Source of the DNA: Streptomyces spiralis
GTDB lineage: Bacteria; Actinomycetota; Actinomycetes; Streptomycetales; Streptomycetaceae
Assembly (NCBI RefSeq): GCF_014654675.1
Contig: NZ_BNBC01000001.1
Span: 317,976-381,975 of the forward strand
Length of the DNA stretch: 64,000 bases
Reading direction: 5' to 3'
Position 1 is the first letter of the stretch. Every line of letters starts with the position of its first letter. Of the stretch, positions 54,179 to 64,000 are shown one piece after another. The translations under genes and the position numbers were made by a program. The notes under the pieces were generated by a model. The model searched no databases, was not told the DNA's origin, and worked only from the letters and a program-made list of their open reading frames with translations.

Positions 54179-55303
54179 TTACCGCTTGTGCTGCGAGTCC
54201 GCCACCGTCACCTCGACCCGCTGGAACTCCTTCAGCTCGCTGTAGCCGGTCGTGGCCATGGCGCGGCGCAGGGCTCCGAAGAAGTTCATCGAACCGTCCG
54301 GGGTGTGGGACGGACCCGTGAGGACCTCCTCGATGGTGCCGACCGTGCCCAGGTCGACCTTCTGGCCGCGCGGCAGCTCGGCGTTCACTGCCTCCATGCC
54401 CCAGTGGTGGCCCTTGCCCGGCGCGTCCGTGGCGCGCGCGAGCGGGGAGCCCATCATCACCGCGTCGGCGCCGCAGGCGATCGCCTTGGGCAGGTCGCCG
54501 GACCAGCCGACGCCGCCGTCCGCGATCACGTGCACGTACCGGCCGCCGGACTCGTCCATGTAGTCGCGGCGGGCCGCCGCCACGTCCGCCACCGCCGTCG
54601 CCATCGGGACCTGGATGCCCAGCACGTTGCGCGTGGTGTGGGCGGCGCCGCCGCCGAAGCCGACGAGCACACCCGCGGCACCCGTGCGCATCAGGTGCAG
54701 GGCGGCCGTGTACGTGGCGCAGCCGCCGACGATCACCGGGACGTCGAGCTCGTAGATGAACTGCTTCAGGTTCAGCGGCTCGTGCGAGGACGAGACGTGC
54801 TCGGCGGAGACCGTCGTACCGCGGATGACGAAGATGTCCACGCCCGCGTCCACGACCGCCTTGGAGAACTGGGCGGTGCGCTGCGGGGAGAGCGCGGCGG
54901 CGGTGACCACGCCGGAGTCGCGGACCTCCTTGATGCGCGCGCCGATCAGCTCCTCCTTGATCGGAGCGGCGTAGATCTCCTGGAGGCGGCGGGTCGCGGC
55001 CTCGGCGGGCAGCTCGGCGATCTCGTCGAGGAGCGGCTGCGGGTCCTCGTGGCGCGTCCACAGGCCCTCGAGGTTCAGCACGCCCAGTCCGCCCAGCTCG
55101 CCGATGCGGATGGCGGTGGCCGGGGAGACGACCGAGTCCATGGGGGCGGCCAGGAAGGGCAGCTCGAAGCGGTAGGCGTCGATCTGCCAGGCGATCGAGA
55201 CCTCCTTCGGGTCCCGCGTACGGCGGCTGGGGACGACGGCGATGTCGTCGAAGGCGTACGCCCGGCGGCCGCGCTTGCCGCGCCCGATCTCGATCTCAGT
55301 CAC
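54179..55303 (-). CDS. guaB3: GuaB3 family IMP-dehydrogenase-related protein
   Basis: From GTG 55303 the product is 374 residues, the usual length. It has the TIM-barrel of IMPDH without CBS domains (YAFDDIAVVPSRRTRD, ELPFLAAPMDSVVSPATA). The phosphate-binding segment ADGGVGWSGDLPKAIACGAD is conserved. The IMPDH nucleophile loop (GSICTT in GuaB) is GGGAAHTTRNVLG here, with His in place of Cys. Members are conserved in actinobacteria but their reaction is debated. It is 106 bp downstream of guaB on the same strand and likely co-transcribed. An ATG at 55363 is too far upstream. Confidence 0.9.
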   Translation of the reverse strand: MTEIEIGRGKRGRRAYAFDDIAVVPSRRTRDPKEVSIAWQIDAYRFELPFLAAPMDSVVSPATAIRIGELGGLGVLNLEGLWTRHEDPQPLLDEIAELPAEAATRRLQEIYAAPIKEELIGARIKEVRDSGVVTAAALSPQRTAQFSKAVVDAGVDIFVIRGTTVSAEHVSSSHEPLNLKQFIYELDVPVIVGGCATYTAALHLMRTGAAGVLVGFGGGAAHTTRNVLGIQVPMATAVADVAAARRDYMDESGGRYVHVIADGGVGWSGDLPKAIACGADAVMMGSPLARATDAPGKGHHWGMEAVNAELPRGQKVDLGTVGTIEEVLTGPSHTPDGSMNFFGALRRAMATTGYSELKEFQRVEVTVADSQHKR

Positions 55304-55409
55304 GTTGGTGGCCTTTCCCTGATGCGTTTCAGCGTCTTCCAGTATCGCCGACGCCCATGACAAAGGCGGCCCCGGAGGAGTCCGGGGCCGCCCCCTCGAG
55401 GCCGGCTGC

Positions 55410-56954
<1,545 letters not shown>

Positions 56955-57065
56955 CTAACGGGAACCGGAGGCGTCCGATTCCACGATCAAGGGCCACCGC
57001 AGGCTTCGTATGTTCATACGGAACGGGCGTGCTGCCCGCTCACCACCGGTCCAACTCGGGCGGGG

Positions 57066-57743
57066 CTACTGCTCGGCGAGGGCGCGCAGCCGGCTCAGTG
57101 CCCGGTGCTGGGCCACCCGGACCGCTCCTGGTGACATTCCCAACATCTGTCCCGTTTCCTCCGCGGTCAAGCCCACGGCGATACGCAGCAGGAGCAGCTC
57201 CCGCTGGTTCTCGGGGAGGCTGGCGAGCAGCTTCTTGGCCCACTCCGCGTCGCTGCTGAGCAGGGCGCGCTCCTCCGGGCCGAGGGAGTCGTCCGGGCGC
57301 TCGGGCATCTCGTCGGAGGGCACCGCCGTCGAACCGGGGTGCCGCATCGCCGCGCGCTGGAGATCGGCGACCTTGTGGGAGGCGATGGCGAAGACGAACG
57401 CCTCGAAGGGGCGTCCGGTGTCCCGGTAGCGCGGCAGGGCGAGGAGGACGGCGACGCAGACCTCCTGGGCCAGGTCCTCGACGAAGTGGCGCGCGTCGCC
57501 GGGCAGCCGCGACAGCCGGGTGCGGCAGTAGCGCAGCGCCAGGGGATGGACACGGGCGAGCAGATCGTGCGTGGCCTGCTCGTCGCCGTCGACGGCACGG
57601 TGGACGAGGGCACCGATCGCCCCTTGGGCAACTGCCGCCTCGTCGTCGCGCATCGGTCCATGGTGCCTTGGCGTCGTACGCTCCGTGGCACCGCCTTCGT
57701 GGTTGTGCACCGAAGCGTTATGAGCGGGTGCGCCGGAACCCAT
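57066..57743 (-). CDS. shbA: ECF-type RNA polymerase sigma factor ShbA (hrdB activator)
   Basis: From ATG 57743 (GGGAGG nine bases upstream) the product is 225 residues. The first 45 are polar and His/Gly-rich. Sigma region 2 is [20 protein letters not shown] to [16 protein letters not shown], and region 4 is [20 protein letters not shown] with [15 protein letters not shown]. No anti-sigma gene is adjacent. The position between guaB and bldM fits ShbA, which in Streptomyces drives transcription of hrdB, the principal sigma factor. An ATG at 57653 would give 195 residues but has no good ribosome site. Assignment rests on synteny and sequence recall. Confidence 0.85.
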   Translation of the reverse strand: MGSGAPAHNASVHNHEGGATERTTPRHHGPMRDDEAAVAQGAIGALVHRAVDGDEQATHDLLARVHPLALRYCRTRLSRLPGDARHFVEDLAQEVCVAVLLALPRYRDTGRPFEAFVFAIASHKVADLQRAAMRHPGSTAVPSDEMPERPDDSLGPEERALLSSDAEWAKKLLASLPENQRELLLLRIAVGLTAEETGQMLGMSPGAVRVAQHRALSRLRALAEQ

Positions 57744-58250
57744 CCCCTGCGCCCTCCCATTCCGCTCGACCGACTCGTCCCCGAGGAACTCCACACCTCA
57801 AGGATGCGGCATCCGCCGCGAAACGAGCAGCGGCCGTCCGGCGGGCCGCGTTGCCGCCGGCCCCCGGCATGCGGTAGGCGGCGGCTCGTACGGCCCCGGG
57901 GCGGCCCTGCCCCGGCTCTGGCCACGGCCGCGCGGGGTCGCCCCGCCCGGGCCGCGCCGCGGCGGAACGGCCCGTGCTCACCGGCCGCTCGGCCGCACGG
58001 AGACCGTCCTCACCGGCCCGCCCGACCGTGCGGACCCGACCGCGCAGATACGTATCGGCAGTGGGAGCGAGGCACGGCGCGTGCACTCCCTGTCGTACGT
58101 CCGGTGTCGTGCCTGCGGGCACATGTCGTACGTCCAGGCACATGTCATACGTCCGGACTCGGCGGGCGCTCCACCGGACGCTCCCCACGCTCGATCCCGC
58201 GCGTGGGGGCGCCGCACACGTCCGCCGGTTCGGGTCGGGCCCCGGCGGAC
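57744..58250. other. Intergenic region between bldM and shbA
   Basis: No gene is supported across these 507 bp. It carries the direct repeats at 58091-58154 described separately. shbA is read leftward from here, so the region must contain its promoter. Confidence 0.5.
58091..58154. promoter_or_regulatory. Three direct repeats of TGTCRTACGTCC (candidate operator)
   Basis: GGCACATGTCGTACGTCC (58118-58135) and GGCACATGTCATACGTCC (58137-58154) differ at one base and are spaced one helical-turn pair apart (19 bp). A third partial copy TGTCGTACGTCC is at 58091-58102. They lie about 350-410 bp upstream of the shbA start and just below the bldM stop. The regulator is unknown. Confidence 0.55.
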
Positions 58251-58862
58251 CTAACGGACCAGGCCCCACCGGAAGCCGAGCGCCACCGCGTGCGCGCGGT
58301 CCGAGGCGCCGAGCTTCTTGAACAGCCGGCGGGCGTGCGTCTTGACGGTGTCCTCGGAGAGGAACAGCTCGCGGCCGATCTCCGCGTTGGAACGGCCGTG
58401 GCTCATGCCCTCCAGGACCTGGATCTCACGCGCGGTGAGCGTGGGCGCGGCGCCCATCTCGGCGGAGCGCAGCCGGCGCGGGGCGAGCCGCCAGGTGGGG
58501 TCGGCCAGGGCCTGGGTCACCGTGGCGCGCAACTCCGCGCGGGAGGCGTCCTTGTGCAGATAGCCGCGGGCACCGGCGGCGACGGCGAGTGCCACACCGT
58601 CGAGGTCCTCGGCGACCGTGAGCATGATGATGCGCGCGCCGGGGTCGGCGGAGAGCAGGCGCCGGACCGTCTCGACGCCGCCCAGGCCGGGCATGCGCAC
58701 GTCCATGAGAATGAGGTCCGAGCGGTCGGCACCCCAGCGGCGGAGAACTTCCTCGCCGTTGGCCGCCGTCGTCACACGCTCGACGCCGGGCACGGTCGCG
58801 ACCGCGCGGCGGAGCGCCTCTCGGGCAAGCGGGGAGTCGTCGCAGACGAGGACGGATGTCAT
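58251..58862 (-). CDS. bldM: Developmental response regulator BldM
   Basis: The 203-residue atypical response regulator is required for aerial hyphae and sporulation. The receiver has VLVCDDSPLAREALRRA and the phospho-acceptor-equivalent Asp54 (LILMDVRMPG). The C-terminal LuxR-type helix-turn-helix is LTAREIQVLEGMSHGRSNAE and SEDTVKTHARRLFKKLG. BldM acts as homodimer or with WhiI. In Streptomyces it is a target of sigma BldN. It diverges from whiD across a 382-bp regulatory region. Confidence 0.94.
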   Translation of the reverse strand: MTSVLVCDDSPLAREALRRAVATVPGVERVTTAANGEEVLRRWGADRSDLILMDVRMPGLGGVETVRRLLSADPGARIIMLTVAEDLDGVALAVAAGARGYLHKDASRAELRATVTQALADPTWRLAPRRLRSAEMGAAPTLTAREIQVLEGMSHGRSNAEIGRELFLSEDTVKTHARRLFKKLGASDRAHAVALGFRWGLVR

Positions 58863-59244
58863 GGCCGCCCTCCGCAGCTGATGCGCGTCACCTTGAGCCT
58901 CCAGGCTGGTACGAAATCGTCACCTGTGCGGTCGACCGTCTCGGACGCCTGCCCGAGCACTTGTGTTTTCAACCGCCTCCGCACTCTCAACGACGGTCAC
59001 TCGAAAGAGTTACGGGGCCGTACGCCGTTTTCGGCACTCTACGTGAGGGAGCGGACACAGTGCAGACACAGACGTCATACCCTCAACTTTTCATCACAAG
59101 CTATGCCCCATTCAGCCCCTTTTCTTCCCGTTTCCAGGTGTCTAGGGCTAGATTCGCAATGAGTCATATTTTCATCTCCTTAGATCGGAGATGTACGGTC
59201 GTTGGCACCGTATCCGCCACCGAACGGCTACAAGGGGTCACGCA
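58863..59244. other. Divergent bldM/whiD control region
   Basis: No gene in 382 bp, but the sequence is unusually AT-rich for this genome (about 59090-59200). A short inverted repeat ATCTCC...GGAGAT (59174-59179 with 59187-59192) lies 50 bp upstream of whiD, and CTAGATT-type -10 candidates occur near 59150. Both developmental genes must be controlled from here. Confidence 0.5.
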
Positions 59245-59574
59245 ATGGCAGATTTCTCCCGCCTTCCCGGACCGAATGCGGACCTGTGGGACTGGCAGCT
59301 GCTGGCTGCCTGCCGCGGGGTGGACAGCTCGCTCTTCTTCCATCCGGAGGGCGAGCGCGGGGCGGCTCGGAGCGCTCGAGAGAACTCGGCCAAGGAGGTC
59401 TGCATGAGGTGCCCGGTCCGTGCGGAGTGCGCGGCGCACGCCTTGGCGGTGCGCGAACCGTACGGAGTGTGGGGTGGACTGACCGAGGACGAGCGCGAGG
59501 AGCTCATGGGGCGGGCACGCAACAGGCTGGTGCCGGCCTCGTCCCCCAGCGGGGATACCGCGTCGGATAACTGA
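59245..59574 (+). CDS. whiD: WhiB-family iron-sulfur transcription factor WhiD
   Basis: The 109-residue protein has the four cluster-binding cysteines C23, C53, C56 and C62 (EVCMRCPVRAEC), the GVWGG turn (PYGVWGGLTEDERE) and a basic tail that contacts DNA with sigma factor. WhiD is needed for late sporulation, and its [4Fe-4S] cluster senses oxygen or nitric oxide. AAGGGG lies eight bases before ATG 59245. It is divergent from bldM and convergent with the LysR gene. Confidence 0.94.
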   Translation: MADFSRLPGPNADLWDWQLLAACRGVDSSLFFHPEGERGAARSARENSAKEVCMRCPVRAECAAHALAVREPYGVWGGLTEDEREELMGRARNRLVPASSPSGDTASDN

Positions 59575-59608
59575 AGGAACGTTTCTTCTTATTCGGACAC
59601 GATCACCA

Positions 59609-59630
59609 AGGGCACGCGCAGGCGTGCCCT
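59609..59630. terminator. Terminator between whiD and LysR genes
   Basis: A 9-bp perfect stem (AGGGCACGC at 59609-59617 with 59622-59630) and 4-nt loop GCAG lie between convergent genes. There is no T-run on either side. Confidence 0.7.
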
Positions 59631-59677
59631 CCCCTTGCCGTTCACACGGTTGCCGTCCGCGGTGGCCCCGGGCCGTC

Positions 59678-60589
59678 TCACCTGGCCCCGGCGCGCACCA
59701 GTTCGTCCAGCGTGGCCGACACCGCGGGCACCTGCGCCAGATCGGGCAGGGTGAGCGCCACGATCTCCCGCCGTACCGTCGGCTCCAGTTCGACGGTGCG
59801 CGCGCCCCGGGGACGTACGGACTCGATGGCGAGCTGGGGCAGCACTGCGACCCCGAGCCCCGCGCCCACCAGTCCGACCACCGCGGGGTAGTCGTCGGTG
59901 GCGAAGTCGATGCGGGGCGTGAAGCCGGCACCCGCGCACACCTGCACCAGCTGGCCGCGGCAGCGCGGGCAGCCCGCGATCCACGGCTCGTCGGCGAGTT
60001 CCGCGATGCCGACCGACCCCGCGCGGGCCAGCGGGTGCCGCTCGGGCACGAGGCCCACGAGCCGGTCGGTCAGCAGCGGCCGTACCACCAGGTCCGCCCA
60101 TTCCTCGCCGTCGGCCGCGCCCTCGCCGGCGGCGCCCTCGTAGCGGAAGGCGAGCGCGACGTCGCAGTCGCCCTCGCGCAGCAGTTCGACGGACTTCGGC
60201 GGCTCGGCCTCCTCCAGGGAGACCCGGGTGCCGGGGTGGGCGGCGCGCAGGGCGGCCAGCGCCGTCGGCACGAGCGTGGAGCTGCCGCTCGGGAAGGAGA
60301 CGAGCCGTACCCGTCCGGCGCGCAGCCCGGCGATGGCGGCGACCTCCTCCTCGGCGGCGGTGAGCCCGGCGAGGATGCCGCCCGCGTGCCGCACCAGCGC
60401 CTCACCGGCCTCGGTCAGCCGCATCTCGCGGCCGGTGCGGACCAGCAGCGGGGTGCCGACGTTGGTCTCCAGGGCCTTCATCTGCTGGCTGACGGCGGGC
60501 TGGGTGCAGCCCAGCTCGCGCGCCGCCGCCGAGAACGACCCGCTGATGGCCACGGCGCGCAGCACGCGCAGATGACGAGCCTCGATCAC
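59678..60589 (-). CDS. LysR-family transcriptional regulator
   Basis: From GTG 60589 the product is 303 residues, the normal LysR length. The N-terminal winged helix-turn-helix is ARHLRVLRAVAISGSFSAAA and ELGCTQPAVSQQMKALE, and a periplasmic-binding-type effector domain follows. A TATGCT box (60602-60597) lies seven bases before the GTG, suggesting a leaderless transcript; the ATG at 60640 is not needed. It diverges from the MOSC gene, which is its likeliest target. Confidence 0.9.
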   Translation of the reverse strand: MIEARHLRVLRAVAISGSFSAAARELGCTQPAVSQQMKALETNVGTPLLVRTGREMRLTEAGEALVRHAGGILAGLTAAEEEVAAIAGLRAGRVRLVSFPSGSSTLVPTALAALRAAHPGTRVSLEEAEPPKSVELLREGDCDVALAFRYEGAAGEGAADGEEWADLVVRPLLTDRLVGLVPERHPLARAGSVGIAELADEPWIAGCPRCRGQLVQVCAGAGFTPRIDFATDDYPAVVGLVGAGLGVAVLPQLAIESVRPRGARTVELEPTVRREIVALTLPDLAQVPAVSATLDELVRAGAR

Positions 60590-60669
60590 CCCTTGAGCAT
60601 AAGTGATCCTTGGGGCGGTGTCCCAATAATGCGTCGACACTTTGATGACGGCTCGCCTACCGTGCTCGC

Positions 60670-61350
60670 ATGAAGCTTCTGTCCGTCAATCTGGGCCGCC
60701 CGCGGGCCGTGCCGTACACCGACCAGCCGGAGGGCATGACCGGGATCGACAAGCGGCCGGTGGACCACCCTGTGCGGGTGGCGGCGCCGGGGCCGAAGGG
60801 GATCGGCGCGAGCGGGCTGGCCGGGGACGCGGTGTGCGACACGCGGCACCACGGCGGCGACGACCAGGCGGTGTACGCCATGGCGCGCGAGGACATGGAC
60901 GACTGGGAGCGCGAGCTGGGCCGGACGCTGCCGAACGGCGCGTTCGGCGAGAACCTCACCACGATCGGCCTGGACGTGTCCGGCGCCCTGATCGGCGAGC
61001 GCTGGCGCATCGGCTCGCCGGCCGGCCCGTCGGTGCTGCTGGAGGTCACCAGCGGGCGGATCCCGTGCCGGACCTTCCAGGGCCACATGGGCGAGCGGGG
61101 GTGGGTGAAGAGGTTCACGCGAAAGGGTGCGCCGGGGGCGTACCTGCGGGTGATCGAGCCGGGTGAGATCCGCTCCGGCGATCCGGTCGAGATCGTGTAC
61201 CGCCCGGCCCACGACGTGACGGTGACCATGGAGTTCCGGGCCAACACCACCGAGCGCTCCCTGCTGCCGCGCCTGCTCACGGCCGGGGAGGCGCTGCACC
61301 CGGAGGCCCTGGCGGCGGCCCGGAAGTACCGGGAGACGTACTCGGGTTGA
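60670..61350 (+). CDS. MOSC-domain protein (YiiM-like)
   Basis: The 226-residue protein has a MOSC beta-barrel with the conserved Cys in SGRIPCRTFQGHMG and the preceding GENLTTIGLDVSGALIGE; the HGG motif (DTRHHGGDDQAVY) is also present. MOSC proteins handle sulfur linked to molybdenum cofactor; YiiM-type members reduce N-hydroxylated compounds. ATG 60670 is seven bases after a TACCGT box (60658-60663), with a -35 element TCGACA 18 bp further up, so the mRNA is probably leaderless. Confidence 0.87.
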   Translation: MKLLSVNLGRPRAVPYTDQPEGMTGIDKRPVDHPVRVAAPGPKGIGASGLAGDAVCDTRHHGGDDQAVYAMAREDMDDWERELGRTLPNGAFGENLTTIGLDVSGALIGERWRIGSPAGPSVLLEVTSGRIPCRTFQGHMGERGWVKRFTRKGAPGAYLRVIEPGEIRSGDPVEIVYRPAHDVTVTMEFRANTTERSLLPRLLTAGEALHPEALAAARKYRETYSG

Positions 61351-61446
61351 CGGGCCGTGGACGGCGGGGCGACACCTGATCCCCACCGATAGGGAGGGCC
61401 TGTGCACAGATCGGGAACCGGGCGCCCGGACCACTAATCTTTCGCC

Positions 61447-62220
61447 ATGACAACGGCTCTGATTACGGGATCCACCGCGGGCATCGGTGCCGCGTTCGCG
61501 CGGCGGCTGGCGGCGGACGGGCACGACCTCGTCCTGGTGGCACGCGACACCAAGCGCCTGACGGACCAGGCGACCGAGCTGCACGACCGGCACGGCATCG
61601 AGGCGGAGGTGCTCACGGCCGATCTGTCGACGGAGGCGGGCATCGAGGCGGTCGCCGCCCGGCTGGGCGACCGCCGCAGCCCGGTCGACCTGCTGATCAA
61701 CAACGCGGGCTTCGGCAACAAGGGCCGCTTCCTCGAGGTGCCGATGGCCGACGAGCTGACGATGCTCAAGGTGCACGTCGAGGCGGTGCTGCGGCTGACG
61801 TCGGCGGCGACGGCGGCGATGCGCGAGCGCGGCCGGGGCGGGGTGGTGAACGTGGCGTCGGTGGCGGCGTTCGTCCCGCGCGGCACCTACGGGGCCTCGA
61901 AGGCGTGGGTCGTGCAGTTCACCCAGGGTGCCGCGCGCGACCTGGCCGGCAGCGGGGTGCGCCTGATGGCCCTGTGCCCGGGCTTCGTGCGCACCGAGTT
62001 CCACCAGCGGGCCGGCATGGGCACGGACAACATCCCGAACTGGATGTGGCTGGACGCGGACAAGCTGGTCGCGGCGGCCCTGGCGGACCTGGCGCGCGGC
62101 AAGACCCTCTCCATCCCCGACCCGCGCTACAAGGCGCTGATGGGCCTGGTGAAGGTGACCCCCCGGGGCCTGCTGGGCGGGGTCACGTCGAAGACGGGCC
62201 GCAAGTACGGCCCGCAGTAG
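61447..62220 (+). CDS. Short-chain dehydrogenase/reductase
   Basis: The 257-residue SDR has the NAD(P) motif TGSTAGIGAAFARRLA, NNAGFG, and the catalytic Tyr-Lys in GTYGASKAWVVQF; the catalytic Ser is in VVNVASVAAF. ATG 61447 is seven bases after TAATCT (61435-61440), again a probable leaderless start. The substrate is unknown. It is 96 bp after the MOSC gene, and the two may be one unit or separately transcribed. Confidence 0.88.
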   Translation: MTTALITGSTAGIGAAFARRLAADGHDLVLVARDTKRLTDQATELHDRHGIEAEVLTADLSTEAGIEAVAARLGDRRSPVDLLINNAGFGNKGRFLEVPMADELTMLKVHVEAVLRLTSAATAAMRERGRGGVVNVASVAAFVPRGTYGASKAWVVQFTQGAARDLAGSGVRLMALCPGFVRTEFHQRAGMGTDNIPNWMWLDADKLVAAALADLARGKTLSIPDPRYKALMGLVKVTPRGLLGGVTSKTGRKYGPQ

Positions 62221-62306
62221 TCCGCAGCGCGCTACGGAGGTGGCGTCGTCCCCCCGGTGGGAAAATGGCTGTGACGGAACCGGGCCAGGGGGGCCGGAGG
62301 GGCGTC

Positions 62307-63014
62307 ATGACCTTTGTACAGCTCATCGAGTGCAGGACGAGCCGGTTCGACGAGATGAACCGGCTGATCGACACCTGGCTTGAACAGACCGGCGGAAAAC
62401 GGACCGCGACCCACGCGCTGGTCGGCAAGGACCGCTCGGACAGAGCGCACATCGTGGAGATGGTGGAGTTCCCGTCGTACGAGGAGGCGATGCGGAACTC
62501 GAACCTCCCGGAGACCGACGAGATCTTCCGCGGCATGGTCGCCCTGTGCGACGAGATGCCCACCTTCATCGACCTGGAGGTCGTACGGGACGAGCGGCTC
62601 TACGACGACACCGTGCGGCGTTTCTTCGACACGCTCGCCGGGGCGGGAGAACTGCCCCCGCTCAACGACCTGATCGACGAGGACTGCCACAGCCACGACC
62701 CGATCACCCCGCAGACCACCATCGGCCTGGACACGATCCGGCGCGAGTTCCGCATGTGGCGTGACGCCTTCGACTCCGCCTTCACCCTCGAGGACGTCCT
62801 CGCCCAGGACGACCGGGCCTGCGCCCGCTGGTCCTGGAAGGCCACCCACAAGGGCGAGTTCCTGGGCATCGCCCCCACCGGCAGGCAGGTCACCATGACC
62901 GGCACGACCCTCTTCCACTTCGGCGCCGACGGCAAGATCACCGAACTGTGGTGGCAGCACGACCACCTGGGCCTGCTGCAACAGCTGGGAGCGTTGGACG
63001 AGCTGGAGACGTAG
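62307..63014 (+). CDS. SnoaL-like protein with an N-terminal antibiotic-monooxygenase-like domain
   Basis: From ATG 62307 (GGAGGGG five bases upstream) the product is 235 residues. The first 100 resemble a dimeric alpha/beta barrel (MTFVQLIECRTSRFDEMNRL, AHIVEMVEFPSYEEAMRN), and residues 105-235 match the SnoaL/ester-cyclase fold (VRRFFDTLAGAGELPP, TGTTLFHFGADGKITEL). The fusion is unusual in my experience. SnoaL members cyclise polyketides or act as carrier or hydrolase. No polyketide genes are nearby. It follows the SDR and converges on groEL. Confidence 0.8.
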   Translation: MTFVQLIECRTSRFDEMNRLIDTWLEQTGGKRTATHALVGKDRSDRAHIVEMVEFPSYEEAMRNSNLPETDEIFRGMVALCDEMPTFIDLEVVRDERLYDDTVRRFFDTLAGAGELPPLNDLIDEDCHSHDPITPQTTIGLDTIRREFRMWRDAFDSAFTLEDVLAQDDRACARWSWKATHKGEFLGIAPTGRQVTMTGTTLFHFGADGKITELWWQHDHLGLLQQLGALDELET

Positions 63015-63048
63015 ACCTGCCGGCCTGCCCTCCCGAGTCGTGGAAACG

Positions 63049-63086
63049 CCGGTGCCCGGCGCCCCCGAGGGGGTGCCGGGCACCGG
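63049..63086. terminator. Strong bidirectional terminator at the end of groEL
   Basis: An 18-bp stem (63049-63066 with 63069-63086, one G-U pair) has a tight loop and lies between the SnoaL-like gene and groEL. It is the longest stem of the window. Confidence 0.85.
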
Positions 63087-63112
63087 TGGTTCGCTCAGGT
63101 CAGCCGGGTGGC

Positions 63113-64000
63113 TCAGTGGGCGTGGCCGTGGCTGTGGCCCGCGGCGGCCGGCTCTTCCTCTTCCTTCTTCTCGACGACCAGGGTCTCGGTCGTGAGCAGG
63201 AGGGAGGCGATGGAGGCGGCGTTCTCCAGGGCGGAGCGGGTGACCTTCACCGGGTCGATGACGCCGGCCTTGACCAGGTCGCCGTACTCGCCGGTGGCGG
63301 CGTTGTAGCCGTTGCCCTTGTCCAGCTCGGCCACCTTGGAGACGATGACGTAGCCCTCCAGGCCGGCGTTCTCGGCGATCCAGCGCAGCGGCTCGACGGC
63401 GGCCTTGCGGACGACCGAGACACCCGTGGCCTCGTCGCCGGTCTTGCCGAGGTTGCCGTCCAGGACCTTCACGGCGTGGACGAGCGCGGAGCCACCACCG
63501 GAGACGATGCCCTCCTCGACCGCGGCGCGGGTCGCGGAGATGGCGTCCTCCAGACGGTGCTTCTTCTCCTTCAGCTCCACCTCGGTGGCGGCGCCGACCT
63601 TGATCACGCACACGCCGCCGGCCAGCTTCGCGAGGCGCTCCTGGAGCTTCTCGCGGTCCCAGTCGGAGTCGGTGTTCTCGATCTCGGCCTTGATCTGGGC
63701 GACGCGGCCCTCGACGTCCGACTTGTTGCCGGCGCCGTCGACGATCGTGGTGTCGTCCTTGGTGACGGTGACGCGACGGGCGGAGCCGAGGACGTCCAGA
63801 CCGACCTGGTCGAGCTTGAGGCCGACCTCCTCGGAGATGACGGTGGCGCCGGTGAGGATCGCCATGTCCTGGAGCATCGCCTTGCGGCGGTCGCCGAAGC
63901 CGGGGGCCTTGACGGCGGTGGCGTTGAAGGTGCCGCGGATCTTGTTGACGACCAGGGTCGACAGGGCCTCGCCCTCGACGTCCTCGGCGATGATCAGCAG
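63113..64000 (-). CDS. groEL: Chaperonin GroEL, C-terminal half (partial)
   Basis: The frame runs in from the right edge and stops at 63113, showing the last 295 residues of a protein of about 540. The apical and intermediate domains are clear: [55 protein letters not shown] and [15 protein letters not shown]. The C-terminus is His-rich ([10 protein letters not shown]) rather than Gly-Met repeats. In actinobacteria a His tail marks GroEL1, the copy in the groES-groEL operon. The first part and the upstream groES are outside the window. Confidence 0.95.
   Translation of the reverse strand: MLIIAEDVEGEALSTLVVNKIRGTFNATAVKAPGFGDRRKAMLQDMAILTGATVISEEVGLKLDQVGLDVLGSARRVTVTKDDTTIVDGAGNKSDVEGRVAQIKAEIENTDSDWDREKLQERLAKLAGGVCVIKVGAATEVELKEKKHRLEDAISATRAAVEEGIVSGGGSALVHAVKVLDGNLGKTGDEATGVSVVRKAAVEPLRWIAENAGLEGYVIVSKVAELDKGNGYNAATGEYGDLVKAGVIDPVKVTRSALENAASIASLLLTTETLVVEKKEEEEPAAAGHSHGHAH

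Overview
The window is a stretch of chromosome from a Streptomyces-type actinobacterium. GC content and third-codon GC are very high throughout, GTG and TTG starts are common, and many genes start a few bases after a -10-like hexamer (probable leaderless mRNAs). The developmental regulators bldM and whiD and a ShbA-type sigma factor lie beside the C-terminal half of groEL. From memory, the gene order resembles the conserved core region between groEL1 and sucCD of Streptomyces coelicolor, in inverted orientation. I see no insertion sequence, prophage, CRISPR array, rRNA or tRNA.

Layout, left to right. 0-2.4 kb: the tail of an unidentified gene, then sucD and sucC (TCA cycle). 2.9-3.9 kb: a secreted Pro-rich protein. 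4.1-12.6 kb: two opposed gene sets, VWA protein / DUF5682 / MoxR-type AAA+ on the minus strand and SWIM zinc finger / DUF5691 on the plus strand. They diverge from a 133-bp region carrying two copies of a RecA-independent DNA-damage (PafBC-type) promoter motif. 12.7-23 kb: a B12-binding mutase subunit, a lipase, an M23 peptidase, the helicase PcrA (also with a PafBC-type promoter), two NlpC/P60 proteins (one with its catalytic Cys replaced by Ser), and a TDT-family transporter. 23-27.2 kb: a LiaFSR-like envelope-stress module (NarL-type regulator, PspC histidine kinase, PspC/LiaF-like protein, small membrane protein). 27.3-31.8 kb: small metabolic and membrane genes with 28-bp tandem repeats between two of them.

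31.8-35.6 kb: guaA, a chorismate mutase gene behind a leader-peptide attenuator, a run of strong RNA hairpins, and a sortase-anchored LAETG protein. 35.7-39.2 kb: a GMC oxidoreductase and succinic semialdehyde dehydrogenase. 39.4-50 kb: five tandem receptor-type Ser/Thr kinase genes, one of which has lost every catalytic motif (a pseudokinase). 50.3-53.5 kb: glycerol-3-phosphate dehydrogenase and a UDP-sugar-dehydrogenase-like protein lacking its catalytic Cys. 53.5-54.2 kb: a noncoding-looking region with a 45-bp direct repeat, a minus-strand terminator and a possible 31-residue basic peptide. 54.2-64 kb: guaB3, guaB, shbA, bldM, whiD, a LysR regulator, MOSC, SDR and SnoaL-type proteins, and groEL (cut by the window edge).

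The strongest candidate for an undescribed system is the 4.1-12.6 kb cluster. A MoxR ATPase and its VWA partner are translationally coupled to a DUF5682 protein whose N-terminus carries motifs resembling the TIKI/EreA/TraB-type hydrolases. Opposite them are SWIM and DUF5691 genes, and both directions appear wired to the DNA-damage promoter that also serves pcrA in this window. Starts were chosen from Shine-Dalgarno position, overlap with neighbours and codon composition. No database search was possible.
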